Source: Paenibacillus dokdonensis
Lineage (GTDB): Bacteria > Bacillota > Bacilli > Paenibacillales > Paenibacillaceae
NCBI RefSeq assembly: GCF_004916975.1
Contig: NZ_STGQ01000001.1
Location: forward strand, 3,031,674 to 3,095,673
DNA: 64,000 nt
Direction of reading: 5' to 3'
Below the pieces are notes generated by a model, which worked only from the letters and a program-made list of their open reading frames with translations, was not told the DNA's origin and made no database searches. The position numbers were made by a program, and so were the translations under genes. Of the stretch, positions 42,241 through 51,350 are shown in pieces (the first letter of the stretch is position 1; each line of letters starts with the position of its first letter).

Positions 42241-42990
42241 TTACCCACGCGGAAACAACAACAGAATGCCTAATGCAATAATGATGACAAATAAAATGCG
42301 TTCAAACTTCCTGGCTGGAATTCGTTTGTTCAATAGAACCCCGAGGCCTGTAGCTAATAGAATGGCTGGAATAGAATATGCGTATAAAACAAAGGCGTCT
42401 GCTGTCCATAATCCTCCCAAAGCATGCCCCGCTACAACGAGTACTCCGGAAACCAGAAAATGCGCCTGTAATGTGCCTCGCAAACGTTCAGGGTTCCACC
42501 GCCGCAAAGTACCGTAGATCATGACTGGCACACCATTAATGTTATATGCACTACCCAGCACGCCTGAAGCAAATCCGAAAGGCCAAACCCAGCCGCGGCT
42601 ATTAAGCAGCGGATGATCAATCGCTTCAGAGAGACTTTTCTTGATTAAACAATACGCCCCGTAACCGATGAGAAAAATGCCCAGTATAGATGTAATGATG
42701 TAGGAAGGAATGGTGTTCAATACGATAAGCCCGACCGGAATGCCAATGACCGTGGAAACAGCCAGCCGGATGAGGACAGGCCGTTCAATATGACGCCAAC
42801 CACTGAAAACAGTCAATAAAGCGACCGTTAAACCGGCTAAACCGATCAAAGAAACCGAAGTATGGAGCGGGATCGGCAAAAGCGTAAGCAGAGGCATGCT
42901 CACAATCGCCTCACCGAAGCCAAACATGGATCTCATAAGAGCACCGATAAAAACTGCAGCTACAGCCAACAAGATAAGCGTAATAGACAT
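42241..42990 (-). CDS. TSUP (TauE/SafE) family permease
   Basis: A 249-residue integral membrane protein of about eight helices. The family pattern is visible in the N-terminal repeat (VFIGALMRSMFGFGEAIVSMPLLTLL, in part about 13-38) and the second-half repeat (FGFASGVLGSAYNINGVPVMIYGTLR, in part). TSUP proteins export or import sulfite, taurine, sulfoacetate or related organosulfur anions. The substrate is not predictable here. The start ATG at 42990 has GAGGAGGT ten bases upstream. It is a single gene. Confidence 0.85.
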   Translation of the reverse strand: MSITLILLAVAAVFIGALMRSMFGFGEAIVSMPLLTLLPIPLHTSVSLIGLAGLTVALLTVFSGWRHIERPVLIRLAVSTVIGIPVGLIVLNTIPSYIITSILGIFLIGYGAYCLIKKSLSEAIDHPLLNSRGWVWPFGFASGVLGSAYNINGVPVMIYGTLRRWNPERLRGTLQAHFLVSGVLVVAGHALGGLWTADAFVLYAYSIPAILLATGLGVLLNKRIPARKFERILFVIIIALGILLLFPRG

Positions 42991-43206
42991 TAATGAATCC
43001 ACCTCCTCTTTCTGTTTTGAAATGATAACATACCAAAAACCCAAAGAAAATAGCGTTTTTAACGCATTCAGATCATTATCTAAGCACTCAAAACCACTAT
43101 AGTAATGCAGGGATTAATGCGAGGAACTAAATAGCTGTCTAGACAGGATACAAGGCGTCTGAGTGGCATCGTTAATTTAGTGTTTTTTAATCGGAGACAA
43201 ATTAAA

Positions 43207-43236
43207 AAAGACTGTCTGGTGATCCAGACAATCTTT
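43207..43236 (-). terminator. Terminator of small lipoprotein gene
   Basis: AAAGACTGTCTGG-TGAT-CCAGACAATCTTT forms a 13-bp stem with one mismatch; on the minus strand TTTTTTAATTT follows. Confidence 0.85.
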
Positions 43237-43256
43237 CACGTTATCCCTATAAATTT

Positions 43257-43652
43257 TTATTGATCCTTCTGTTCCGCTCTTTCCTTAACCGTATTAACCA
43301 TTTTGTAGTAACCATCGTTCATCTTCACAGCGATCGCATCGTCCGTGCTCATTTCAGAAATCGAGTACAGCTTAGTGCCCTCAGCAAATCTGTTGGAATA
43401 CACCCCATGACCTATAATGGTCTCATCCGTAATTAGAGATTCCACAGTCCCTACCATTCGATCAACTGATACAATCCTAATGTCTGTTAATCGATATAAA
43501 ACGTCATTCCAATGAACAAACTCAAAAGCCCATGAGTGTGAAACCGAGGTGGTCATTGCTTTCTCGTCTGCTTGTTCCTTTTGTGTGCAGCCTAGCAGTA
43601 AGATTGGTATTAACAAAACCATTACACTAGCTTTCAGTTTATATAAATTCAT
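43257..43652 (-). CDS. Small lipoprotein of unknown function
   Basis: A 131-residue protein with a lipoprotein signal (MNLYKLKASVMVLLIPILLLGC; lipobox LLLG-Cys near residue 22). The mature domain of about 110 residues is beta-rich (FEFVHWNDVLYRLTDIRIVSVDRMVG in part, then GTKLYSISEMSTDDAIAVKM). I do not recognise a family. The ATG at 43652 is chosen because the upstream GTG overlaps the AGAGAGGTG ribosome site. It is a single gene. Confidence 0.72.
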   Translation of the reverse strand: MNLYKLKASVMVLLIPILLLGCTQKEQADEKAMTTSVSHSWAFEFVHWNDVLYRLTDIRIVSVDRMVGTVESLITDETIIGHGVYSNRFAEGTKLYSISEMSTDDAIAVKMNDGYYKMVNTVKERAEQKDQ

Positions 43653-43751
43653 GTTAACAATCACCTCTCTGCGCCTTAGCCTTCATCCAATCCAATTCTT
43701 ACTCTAGCGAATACATTAATAGATCTAAGAGTTTAGGAGGTGAGACTATTG

Positions 43752-44354
43752 ATGAGTAAGGTATTCGATATGATTTTTAGTCTCGGCCATAGCTGCCAGG
43801 TGGCCTCACAATTAAGACGGAATCAATTACGAAAAGTTGCCGGTCCGCTGGATTGGTTTAATTTTGCTTCAACGGAGGCGGTATGTAAAGTTTTACGCGG
43901 TCGTTTTCAAGGTTTTATGGAACTTGAGCATCTGGAGGTATACGGAAAGTCAAAGAATTGCTATTATGTCCGGGATCTGCAGACCACATCCTTATCCTTT
44001 CACGACTTTAATAATGCCCCTGATCAACCTCCTTTATATGATTACGCATTGTTCAAAGAAAAACTGGATCGGAGGATCACGCGCTTCGTCTCTTATTTAT
44101 CATCCGATGCCGAAGTTTTGCTTATCAGAACCATATCCAATCCCGCGGATGCACTCCGTCTCTATCATGCGATAAAAGGCACCTATGCGAATCCGAATCT
44201 GCATTTTCTGTTCGTCATCCCCAGCAAGGAATCTTCCATTATACAGCGGATATCTGAGCATGAACGTATCACCATTGTTCAAATTCCTCACGGAAGCACA
44301 TGGGAGGGCGATGCTCCGGCATGGAAATCCCTGCTTCGTTCCATATCACTCTAA
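43752..44354 (+). CDS. DUF1796 family putative papain-like cysteine peptidase
   Basis: A 200-residue protein. The N-terminal signature FDMIFSLGHSCQVASQLRRNQLR (in part, about 4-26) with Cys in GHSC, followed by GPLDWFNFAS (about 32-41), matches my recollection of DUF1796 proteins, which are annotated as putative papain-like cysteine peptidases. A C-terminal alpha/beta part (EVLLIRTISNPADALRLYHA) follows. No proven activity is known to me. The start ATG at 43752 follows GGAGGTG at seven bases. Its last four bases overlap the convergent nucleotidyltransferase gene. Confidence 0.7.
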   Translation: MSKVFDMIFSLGHSCQVASQLRRNQLRKVAGPLDWFNFASTEAVCKVLRGRFQGFMELEHLEVYGKSKNCYYVRDLQTTSLSFHDFNNAPDQPPLYDYALFKEKLDRRITRFVSYLSSDAEVLLIRTISNPADALRLYHAIKGTYANPNLHFLFVIPSKESSIIQRISEHERITIVQIPHGSTWEGDAPAWKSLLRSISL

Positions 44355-45394
44355 TTATTCACTATCTCCGTATTTGCCAGCATGATCTCTTCAGCAATCT
44401 TCCAGAGTCTCGGTAAAAAACGCATGACCTCTTCTCCGCGGCGGACAAGATCCTCGCTTGAATGAATCCCCAAATCTGCGATCAATTCCACAAAAAAGGG
44501 AGTCAGCTCGCGCCGTATTTCTGCTGAAGCGTCAACTGCTAATATCTGATGACATCTCGCGTAGGTCGCCACGATCCAAAAGACGGCTTCCCGGTGATTG
44601 CCTGCCCGGATTTGTTCCCGACTTCCGTCAATGGCTATCGACCTCGCTTCTGGAGTGATGTCGGAGCTGAAAAAGAATGCTGTCTTGGCTGCCGCTGCAG
44701 CAGCATCAAAGGTTTTTTCAAGTCCAATTAAATGATGCTCTACTCTGTCCGCAGTCCAATCCTCACATCCTAACAATTTAAGCAGCACAGGATAACACTC
44801 TTCGTATCCATATTCCTCCAACACATGTCGCGCTGCCAGGTAGCGAAGTCTCACTGTCGGATTGCGGAGCGCAGCGACAAGAAGAACATGCGTCATCACT
44901 CCGGTCGGAAACATCCATGATGTGAGCTGCTCATACATGGGAGCAGAGGGATTCATGGACTGGATCCCATTTTCTATTCTTTCGCGAGCATTCTCACAAC
45001 GGAGGCTCACCCATTTTCTCTCCGCAAAATGTCGGGAAACTTGCTTTTGCAGCAAACTTAAGTGTTCCGTAGGATCATCGATCAGCGTGTTGATTCGGAA
45101 GCTGCCAGCAAGATGATAGGACTGCAGAACTTTTTCTGCTGAATCCAGCTGCTGAGAGGATAAATAAGTAATCTCAATTAAAGTATCCCGGTACATCAAT
45201 TTTCCCAACTTTGAAGGAGCCGTATCACCGTCCCTGACAACTACAACATCCACATCCGAACCGACAGGCAGCAAGTCTTCATCTGATCGCCCTACGGTAG
45301 AACCGCTAAAGTATGCCCCCAAGTAACCTTCATCCGCACTTGCATATGCCATAAGCCATTCTGCAGCATGTTTCCGCGCTAATCCGATCTTCAT
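44351..45394 (-). CDS. Nucleotidyltransferase-domain protein
   Basis: A 347-residue cytoplasmic protein. The polymerase-beta-type nucleotidyltransferase motif is GAYFSGSTVGRSDEDLLPVGSDVDVVVV (about 26-53), with the GS and the metal-binding SDVDV pair, followed by an accessory helical domain of about 250 residues. Proteins of this design are often annotated as aminoglycoside-type or unspecified nucleotidyltransferases. The acceptor is unknown. TTG at 45397 is an alternative start; GGAGGTG lies upstream of both. It converges on the DUF1796 gene. Confidence 0.75.
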   Translation of the reverse strand: MKIGLARKHAAEWLMAYASADEGYLGAYFSGSTVGRSDEDLLPVGSDVDVVVVRDGDTAPSKLGKLMYRDTLIEITYLSSQQLDSAEKVLQSYHLAGSFRINTLIDDPTEHLSLLQKQVSRHFAERKWVSLRCENARERIENGIQSMNPSAPMYEQLTSWMFPTGVMTHVLLVAALRNPTVRLRYLAARHVLEEYGYEECYPVLLKLLGCEDWTADRVEHHLIGLEKTFDAAAAAAKTAFFFSSDITPEARSIAIDGSREQIRAGNHREAVFWIVATYARCHQILAVDASAEIRRELTPFFVELIADLGIHSSEDLVRRGEEVMRFLPRLWKIAEEIMLANTEIVNN

Positions 45395-45777
45395 CAACAG
45401 TCAGCACCTCCAAAGCAGTATAATCATGAATCACTTCATTCCATTTTAACCCATATTCTTTGATACTCCAGATTCAATTTTCTTCCCGGCTTAACTCCGT
45501 TTACTTTATTTCCGTTCACTGCATGGGAAATGCTTGTTTATTTCTCGGGTAATCGCAGGATATCTTTCATTTCGACGTTTTTTCCCATTCTTATGTATAG
45601 GCGAAAGCGATGACTTTATTTATATTTAAATTCTTATATATAAAAGGATCCTTTATTAATATGGGTGCTTTTAGACAGCGCAAAAATAACTCGATTTTAA
45701 TTGGGGATTATTATAAAATGAAACTGTTAAATGAAACATTGTTTCATTATATGAAACTAAATAAAGGAGGAAGATGT
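45395..45777. other. Intergenic region with palindromic operator
   Basis: This 383-base gap separates divergent genes. It contains AT-rich sequence with possible promoters for both directions; the AT-rich block at 45610-45720 includes ATTATAAAATG near 45711. The only ordered feature is the palindrome at 45731-45757. I see no gene with an independent ribosome site; the frame open from 45610 is only an upstream extension of the VOC gene. Confidence 0.5.
45731..45757 (+). promoter_or_regulatory. ATGAAAC palindrome plus half-site, likely operator
   Basis: ATGAAAC (45731-45737), ATT, GTTTCAT (45741-45747) is a perfect 7-bp inverted repeat, and a third ATGAAAC begins at 45751. It lies just upstream of the VOC gene's ribosome site and overlaps the presumed transcription start, the usual position for a repressor of the TetR or MarR kind. 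No such regulator is encoded next to it. Confidence 0.5.
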
Positions 45778-46158
45778 ATGGCTTACACTTTCTATGGTCT
45801 TGACCACGTTCAACTAGCAGCACCGGAAGGCTGCGAAACAGAGGCTCGGCATTTTTTCCATAACCTATTGGGTTGGACGGAGATACCAAAACCTGAAGCC
45901 CTAAAAAAACGTGGCGGGGTTTGGTTTCAATGCGGTACTCATCAAGTACACATTGGAGTACAAAAGGATTTTGTTCCCGCTGTAAAAGCCCACCCGGCAT
46001 TTCATGTACTGAACTTGGATGAATTGCGTGCACAACTGCAGCACAATAATATTCAAATAATTGATGATGAAGCAAGGACTCCTGAAGGAGTAAGACGATT
46101 CTATGTAAACGATCCCTTTGGAAATCGGATTGAGTTTTTAGAATGGCTTTCCTCATAA
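45778..46158 (+). CDS. VOC/glyoxalase-family protein
   Basis: A 126-residue vicinal-oxygen-chelate protein of two beta-alpha-beta-beta-beta modules: GLDHVQLAAPEG with the metal-binding His (about 7-18), GGVWFQCGTHQVHIGVQ (about 49-65), PAFHVLNLDELRAQL with a second His (about 75-89) and RFYVNDPFGNRIEFLEW with the Glu (about 107-123). These give the metal-site pattern H, H/Q, H, E of glyoxalase/dioxygenase relatives. The start is fixed by AAAGGAGG. The substrate is unknown. The palindrome at 45731 probably controls it. Confidence 0.85.
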   Translation: MAYTFYGLDHVQLAAPEGCETEARHFFHNLLGWTEIPKPEALKKRGGVWFQCGTHQVHIGVQKDFVPAVKAHPAFHVLNLDELRAQLQHNNIQIIDDEARTPEGVRRFYVNDPFGNRIEFLEWLSS

Positions 46159-46249
46159 GTAAAGTTCAAATAAATAAGAGACGCTGACAAATATCATCCT
46201 CACCAGATGATCGACAGCGCCGAAGAAACCGAGTATTCGATTCATGTAA

Positions 46250-47425
46250 TTAAGTATTTTCCTGATGATTTTTCTTCAAATAACGATACAGCTGATTCAT
46301 TTCCTCCAAGGTTTCTGGAACATACTGCGTTCTATCCTTATAGGCCCGGGAAAGTGCTCTATGTAAAATCAAACCGGCTTCCTCCTGATAAGCAGGAAAC
46401 ACCTGATTTCTGGGCCGCATATAACTAAATTCGAGCGTTTCGCGTGTCGAGAAGAAAAAGTCGTTAGAATCCTTGTTAATCTTCTCATCCAGCCAAGCGG
46501 CGGAATGTCCCGGTTGTCCTCCTGCTTCATAATATATGGAGCTCTGAATTTCAGGGCTTGCTACATATTCCGCAAACTCCGCTGCCAAGGGTATATGATC
46601 AGATTTGGCTGATACTGCGATTCCGACGCCACCCAACAGAGCGTGCTCAGGTTTCCGCGTCATCGATGGGATGTCGGCAAAATGGAGTCTATGGCCATGA
46701 CTTGCGGACCTGGAATAATTGGAATATCCGAACGCCAAAGGAACATATACAATTTCATCGCCAGAAGCCATCAGATCATACATTTGTATCGGATTGGATG
46801 CAAGGGAAGCTACATGAAGATGCGGCAGCAGCCAAAACATTAATGCAAGCGCTGCTTCTCCAGTCGGTTGTGGTATACCTTCCTCCTCATCGAAAAAGGA
46901 TTTGCCTCCAATATTAGCACATAGGGAAAGAAAGCTGCACATGGCATCGGTAGGACAAAGCGGCCAGCCAATTTTTTGGTTGCCTGTCAGCTCTTCGGTG
47001 AGTTCTCTGACCTCCACCCAGGTGGTCGGCATTTCGCGGCCAACCATTAAATCCGGCCGGCAGGAAGCAACTTGTGCCGCTGCATCTACAGCCAAGGCCC
47101 ATTGCCTGCCGCCCCATTGATAACTGCTATAGCTCGGTCCCACGCTGTTCTTCCATTGGTCCATCAGGTAATCACCCGATAACCATTCGTCCAAGGGAGC
47201 CAGAATTCCTTGAGCCGCACTGACTCCAATATGGGGATGATCAATGAGCAGAAGATCATATTTGCTCGCGAGCAAATCGAGAGGATAATCTCCAAAATCC
47301 TTGAGTGATCTGCGGTCCCAAATGATATTTACTCCTGGATATTTCTTACTGAACTGTTCCGAAGCCATTACCAGTGGTGAAAAACCTCGTTCATGATCCC
47401 AGGTCATGCCTTTCAGGGTAATCAA
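46250..47425 (-). CDS. Solute-binding-protein-like protein lacking a signal peptide
   Basis: A 391-residue protein with the fold pattern of family 1 (sugar) ABC solute-binding proteins: FSKKYPGVNIIWDRRSL (about 26-42), YDLLLIDHPHIG (about 56-67) and GGVGIAVSAKSDHIPLAAEFAEYVASPEIQS in part (about 262-292). It starts directly with MITLKGMTWDHERGF and has no signal peptide or lipobox. The start is TTG at 47425, one base beyond the CoA-transferase stop, with GAGGGG upstream, so this is the authentic start and not a truncation. It is the last gene of the catabolic operon. A cytoplasmic substrate-binding or sensing role is inferred. Confidence 0.72.
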   Translation of the reverse strand: MITLKGMTWDHERGFSPLVMASEQFSKKYPGVNIIWDRRSLKDFGDYPLDLLASKYDLLLIDHPHIGVSAAQGILAPLDEWLSGDYLMDQWKNSVGPSYSSYQWGGRQWALAVDAAAQVASCRPDLMVGREMPTTWVEVRELTEELTGNQKIGWPLCPTDAMCSFLSLCANIGGKSFFDEEEGIPQPTGEAALALMFWLLPHLHVASLASNPIQMYDLMASGDEIVYVPLAFGYSNYSRSASHGHRLHFADIPSMTRKPEHALLGGVGIAVSAKSDHIPLAAEFAEYVASPEIQSSIYYEAGGQPGHSAAWLDEKINKDSNDFFFSTRETLEFSYMRPRNQVFPAYQEEAGLILHRALSRAYKDRTQYVPETLEEMNQLYRYLKKNHQENT

Positions 47426-47426
47426 T

Positions 47427-48614
47427 CTAAATTACCCCTCTTTCTCTCATTACGGCGATGGTATCCGGATTGTATCCTAGCTCCAGCAGAATTTCTTCAT
47501 TATGCTCTCCAACGCCCGGAGGATGGCGTAAAATTTCTCCAGGTGTTTCACTAAACTTTACAGGTATATTGACAGTTTTCACTTCACCGGCGGTTGGATG
47601 CTGATAGCTGGTGAAAGCCCCCAGATGAACTGCTTGTGGATCCTGCTCCACTTCCAGATGATTTTTCACCTCAGACACCCACATGTCTTTTTCCAGCATT
47701 TTATCAATCCAGTAAGCTGTCGACTTCTTGACTACACTTGCCTGAATACGGAAAAATACCTCATCCCTTTTATCATATAGAGTATCCGGATCATTATATT
47801 CATTCAGACCTTCATCTCCAAGTACTTCAGCCAGGACCGGAATTGGATTGACCGAAATACACATATAACCATCAGCTGTTTGGTATATGCCAAATGGCGC
47901 TGACTGTCCCGGATGAGCGATGCCCGACATCGGACGTTCAAACAGCTTGCCCGAGTTTAACGTTACCGCAAATTCCTGTAACTGATGAGTGAGCAGGCAC
48001 TGGTACAAATTAATATCGATTTTCTGACCTTTCCCGGTCCGTTCCCGATAATACAGTGCAGATAATAATCCGTAGACAATGTTATAGGCGCCAAGTTGAT
48101 CGGCAATGCCTGTGCCAAGCGGTGTTGGGTCTGCATCCTTACGACCGGTTAGCGTCGTCAGTCCGCTGAGGGATTGTATCATCAGGTCCTGCCCTGGTCG
48201 CTCAGCGTATGGCCCATCCTGACCGTAACCTGTACTGGAGCAGTAAATAATCTTGGGATTGATCTTCTTCAAATCTTCGTACCCGAAACCCAGCTTATCC
48301 ATGACGCCCGGGCGGAAATTTTCAATAACAAATTCACATTCCACAGCCAGCTGGTATATGACCTCTTTAGCTTCCTCTGCTTTCAAATCCAGGGCAAGCG
48401 ATCGTTTATTCCGATTGAACGCCAAGAAGCAGGGTGATTCCGTTCCGCCCACCAAATATTTTAAAAAGGACCATTGACGATAGCTGTCTCCGCTTCCAAT
48501 ACGTTCAATTTTGATCACGTCCGCCCCCAGATCGCCGAGCATCTGCGTCGCAAACGGTCCCTGCAGCAAATGTGTAAAATCCAGCACCTTAATACCCTCT
48601 AAAGCTTTTTCCAC
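47427..48614 (-). CDS. CaiB/BaiF-type class III CoA-transferase
   Basis: A 395-residue enzyme. The family opening LEGIKVLDFTHLLQGPFATQMLGDLGADVIKIER (in part, about 5-37), FNRNKRSLALDLK (about 66-78) and RPGQDLMIQSLSG with the catalytic Asp near residue 143 are intact. It moves coenzyme A between carboxylic acids, so the pathway has an acyl-CoA intermediate. The start is GTG at 48614, behind AAGGA. It lies between the aldose-epimerase-like gene and the signal-less binding protein in one operon. The acid substrate is unknown. Confidence 0.88.
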   Translation of the reverse strand: MEKALEGIKVLDFTHLLQGPFATQMLGDLGADVIKIERIGSGDSYRQWSFLKYLVGGTESPCFLAFNRNKRSLALDLKAEEAKEVIYQLAVECEFVIENFRPGVMDKLGFGYEDLKKINPKIIYCSSTGYGQDGPYAERPGQDLMIQSLSGLTTLTGRKDADPTPLGTGIADQLGAYNIVYGLLSALYYRERTGKGQKIDINLYQCLLTHQLQEFAVTLNSGKLFERPMSGIAHPGQSAPFGIYQTADGYMCISVNPIPVLAEVLGDEGLNEYNDPDTLYDKRDEVFFRIQASVVKKSTAYWIDKMLEKDMWVSEVKNHLEVEQDPQAVHLGAFTSYQHPTAGEVKTVNIPVKFSETPGEILRHPPGVGEHNEEILLELGYNPDTIAVMRERGVI

Positions 48615-48639
48615 ATGTCTTCATCCTTTCGTTGTATAT

Positions 48640-49611
48640 CTAGGCAAGCGATTCAGCCTGCCAAGACCACTGCAGCTCGCGGCATGCTCCTGCCGGCAAT
48701 CCTGATACACCTGACCATTCTGGCGGCAATGGTGAATTGTTCGCATCCGAGACACAGGTCCATGGCTCAAATGAAATGGCATCCGCCCACAACGGCTTGA
48801 ACACAACCAGATACGGGAAGCTCTGATCAAATTCAAGCTTTATTCTGATCTGCTCCTGATGGCGAATAATCTCACAGCAGTGAACATCTTGATCCATTCG
48901 AAAGACAAAATGATCCGTATCCTTGGGCAGTTTATCCAAAGGCATGCCTACCAACAAATCTTGGCACAGCTCCGTTTGAACCGGAATATTGCGCATGATA
49001 CCATCCTCATCTGCGAAGTATTGCTGAGTCACAGCTGCTGTAACATCCGTTCCTGCCATACTTCCTCGAAATGAAAAATACGGATGCAGGCCAAATCCGA
49101 AGGGAACTTCCGTCTCCCCCTCGTTTTCCACGATCAGCCTTCCGGATATCCGGTCCCCTTGCAGCTTCCATGTCATTCGGAGCACGACAGCATGAGGATA
49201 GTAAGCAGGATTCACATCCGTTTCAGTGAAATGCAGCTCTGCAGTTACGTTCGCTCCCTGGCATTCGTTCGCTTCCATTCCGCTTATTTGCCAAGGCATC
49301 ATCCGGATCTCACCATGCAGATGATTCACTCCTTCATGAAGGGGATAGGTATAGGGGCGCCCCTCAAAAGAAAACTTCCCTCCAGCAATCCTTCCCGGCG
49401 GCCATAATAATGGCACTCCGAACTCAGATGAGCGTGCAGACAGTACAGACAAATCTTCCGGGCCTTCAATCGTATCATGGCCTCCCAGACGGCAGCGGAT
49501 CAAATTGAATCCAATATCCAGGTTTATCATCGCTTCCGAATCATGCAGTGCATCCTTCAACACAACCACACGACTGCCGTCCCAAACATCCTCATATGCC
49601 TGGAATCTCAT
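48640..49611 (-). CDS. Aldose 1-epimerase-like protein
   Basis: A 323-residue beta-sandwich protein of the galactose mutarotase superfamily: GIAGGKFSFEGRPYTYPLHEG-type strand with NHLHGEIRMMPWQ (about 81-93; catalytic His candidate), a second His in FGFGLHPYFSF (about 171-181) and a Glu late in the chain (about residue 290, FEPWTCVSDANN region). It could interconvert sugar anomers or act as a glucose-6-phosphate epimerase-like protein. The start at 49611 is preceded by AGGAAAG and GGGAGG. Its presence points to a sugar-derived substrate for the operon. Confidence 0.78.
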   Translation of the reverse strand: MRFQAYEDVWDGSRVVVLKDALHDSEAMINLDIGFNLIRCRLGGHDTIEGPEDLSVLSARSSEFGVPLLWPPGRIAGGKFSFEGRPYTYPLHEGVNHLHGEIRMMPWQISGMEANECQGANVTAELHFTETDVNPAYYPHAVVLRMTWKLQGDRISGRLIVENEGETEVPFGFGLHPYFSFRGSMAGTDVTAAVTQQYFADEDGIMRNIPVQTELCQDLLVGMPLDKLPKDTDHFVFRMDQDVHCCEIIRHQEQIRIKLEFDQSFPYLVVFKPLWADAISFEPWTCVSDANNSPLPPEWSGVSGLPAGACRELQWSWQAESLA

Positions 49612-49637
49612 CTTTCCTGCTCCCTCCCCGAACATGC

Positions 49638-50423
49638 TTATTTGCCCTTAAACACGGGTGGCCTTTTTTCCACGAATGCCGAAATACCTTCCTTCGCATC
49701 TGCACTGTAAAAGAGGTTGGCCAAATACGCTCTGTCGTAAGCCTGCGCACTCTCCAGACTTGCGTCGCGTCCTTCATTGACGAGCTTTTTAAGGCCTTGA
49801 ACTGCCAATGGTGCTTTTCTGGCTATATCTTTAGCCATTGTCATAGCCTCTTCCAGCAATTGATCGGGTGCAGCCACACGGTTCACAATCCGCAGCTCGC
49901 GGGCTTCTTCAGCCAATAAAAATCGCCCTGTCATCAATATTTCTTTAGCCACATAGGGGCCAACCGCCCGAAGTGCTTTCTGGACGCCTCCTCCACCCGG
50001 TACGAGACCCAGATTGATTTCAGGCAGCCCGAATTTCGCCCTATCCGAAGCAATAACCAAGTCGCAGGCAAGCACCATCTCGAATCCCCCGCCTAAGGCA
50101 TAGCCGTTTACGGCTGCGATGACCGGCTTAGAGCATTCCTCAATCGCACGGTACATTTGCCGCCCCTTGTTCTGAAACGCAAAAAAAGCTCCCAGATCAA
50201 ATCCGCTGTATTCTTCGATGTCCGCTCCTGCCATAAACGCTTTGCCGCAACCGGTCAAGATGATCGCAAGCACATCTATTTGTTCATCCAGCTTCTGAAA
50301 GCAGTCTGTTAGCTCAGACATCATGATGCTATTCATGGCATTAAGCTTAGCTTCACGTTGAAACGTAATCGTAACAACCCTCTCGACTTGCTCCACCTTG
50401 ATATATTGGTATCCGCCATTCAT
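49638..50423 (-). CDS. Enoyl-CoA hydratase/isomerase
   Basis: A 261-residue crotonase-fold enzyme. The oxyanion-hole segments AFMAGADIEEYSG (about 62-74) and GYALGGGFEMVLACDL (about 106-121) and the second Glu in GLPEINLGLVPGGGG (about 137-151) are all present, so both catalytic glutamates (crotonase numbering 144 and 164) are kept. It hydrates or isomerises an acyl-CoA. The ATG at 50423 follows AAGGAGG. It is 16 bases from the SDR gene and upstream of the epimerase-like gene in the same operon. Confidence 0.88.
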   Translation of the reverse strand: MNGGYQYIKVEQVERVVTITFQREAKLNAMNSIMMSELTDCFQKLDEQIDVLAIILTGCGKAFMAGADIEEYSGFDLGAFFAFQNKGRQMYRAIEECSKPVIAAVNGYALGGGFEMVLACDLVIASDRAKFGLPEINLGLVPGGGGVQKALRAVGPYVAKEILMTGRFLLAEEARELRIVNRVAAPDQLLEEAMTMAKDIARKAPLAVQGLKKLVNEGRDASLESAQAYDRAYLANLFYSADAKEGISAFVEKRPPVFKGK

Positions 50424-50439
50424 ACTTCTTCCTCCTTGC

Positions 50440-51225
50440 TTATTCGCCCCGGACTGACTGGCCACCATCTGCCACAAAGGTCTGCCCTGTAATAAATGAA
50501 GCCGCATCGCTGCAAAGATACATGACGAGATCCGCGATTTCACCTGGCTGACCGAATCTGCCGATGGGATGAGCATTATTCCATGTACGAATCAGCTGGT
50601 CCGGATCTTCCGATTCTCTGAATATCTTTTCATTCATCGGAGTCATGATTGTTCCCGGAGCAACGGCATTGATCCGAATGCCCTGCTTCGCATATTCAAT
50701 GGCCGCCTGTCTGGTGAATGCCAAGATGCCTCCTTTGGAGGCACTGTAAGCAGCCCAACCCAGAAATCCATGAAGCGCCTGTGTCGAAGAGCAGTTAACG
50801 ATTGTTCCTTTCCCTTGCTGCAGCATATAAGGTATCGCATACTTACAGCCGCGGAATACACCACCCAGGTTAATATTCAGCACGCGCTGCCAGTCCGATT
50901 CACTTGTCACCGCTGCTTCTCCGGCTATCGCCACGCCTGCATTATTGTATAGAATATCGAGACTGCCCTTTAAAGCATGTGCTTGTTCCATAAGGTTTTT
51001 CATAGCTTCATCACTGCCGACGTCAACAGATATATAATGAACATCCTTGCCATGGCTCCGCAGCTCGCTTTCGAGCTTACGTCCCGTCGCCTCATCCATA
51101 TCCGCGATAACTGTGGTAGCACCTGCACCAGCAAACCCGCGTACAGCTGCTTCTCCAATTCCCTTCGAGCCGCCTGTTACAACGGCAACCTGTCCTGTAA
51201 AATCAAAAGTCACGTTAGGCGTCAA
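50440..51225 (-). CDS. Short-chain dehydrogenase/reductase
   Basis: A 261-residue classical SDR. NAD(P) motif AVVTGGSKGIGEAA (about 14-27), structural NNAG in ILYNNAGVAIAG, catalytic Ser (NCSSTQALHG), Tyr and Lys in AAYSASKGG, and the C-terminal GQTFVADGG are in place. It oxidises a hydroxyl or reduces a ketone. The start TTG at 51225 is preferred, six bases after GGGAGAGG. It is the first gene of the enzymatic part of the operon; a 125-base gap with no strong terminator separates it from the response regulator. Confidence 0.88.
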   Translation of the reverse strand: MTPNVTFDFTGQVAVVTGGSKGIGEAAVRGFAGAGATTVIADMDEATGRKLESELRSHGKDVHYISVDVGSDEAMKNLMEQAHALKGSLDILYNNAGVAIAGEAAVTSESDWQRVLNINLGGVFRGCKYAIPYMLQQGKGTIVNCSSTQALHGFLGWAAYSASKGGILAFTRQAAIEYAKQGIRINAVAPGTIMTPMNEKIFRESEDPDQLIRTWNNAHPIGRFGQPGEIADLVMYLCSDAASFITGQTFVADGGQSVRGE

Positions 51226-51350
51226 TTGGAACCTCTCCCTTGCCTTAGATGTCATTCGAGCCCTGTTGGATCCTTGGGTTCGATACATTTATGATAGCGG
51301 GTTCCTTTTCACGACGTAACGTGACGGTTATTACTTTTCTTCTATTCTTT

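Noticed and set aside
51291-51319. Possible internal promoter (TTACGT-17-TATCAT, minus strand) before the SDR gene
   Set aside because: The -35 is poor, and the 125-base gap contains no terminator that would require a separate promoter.
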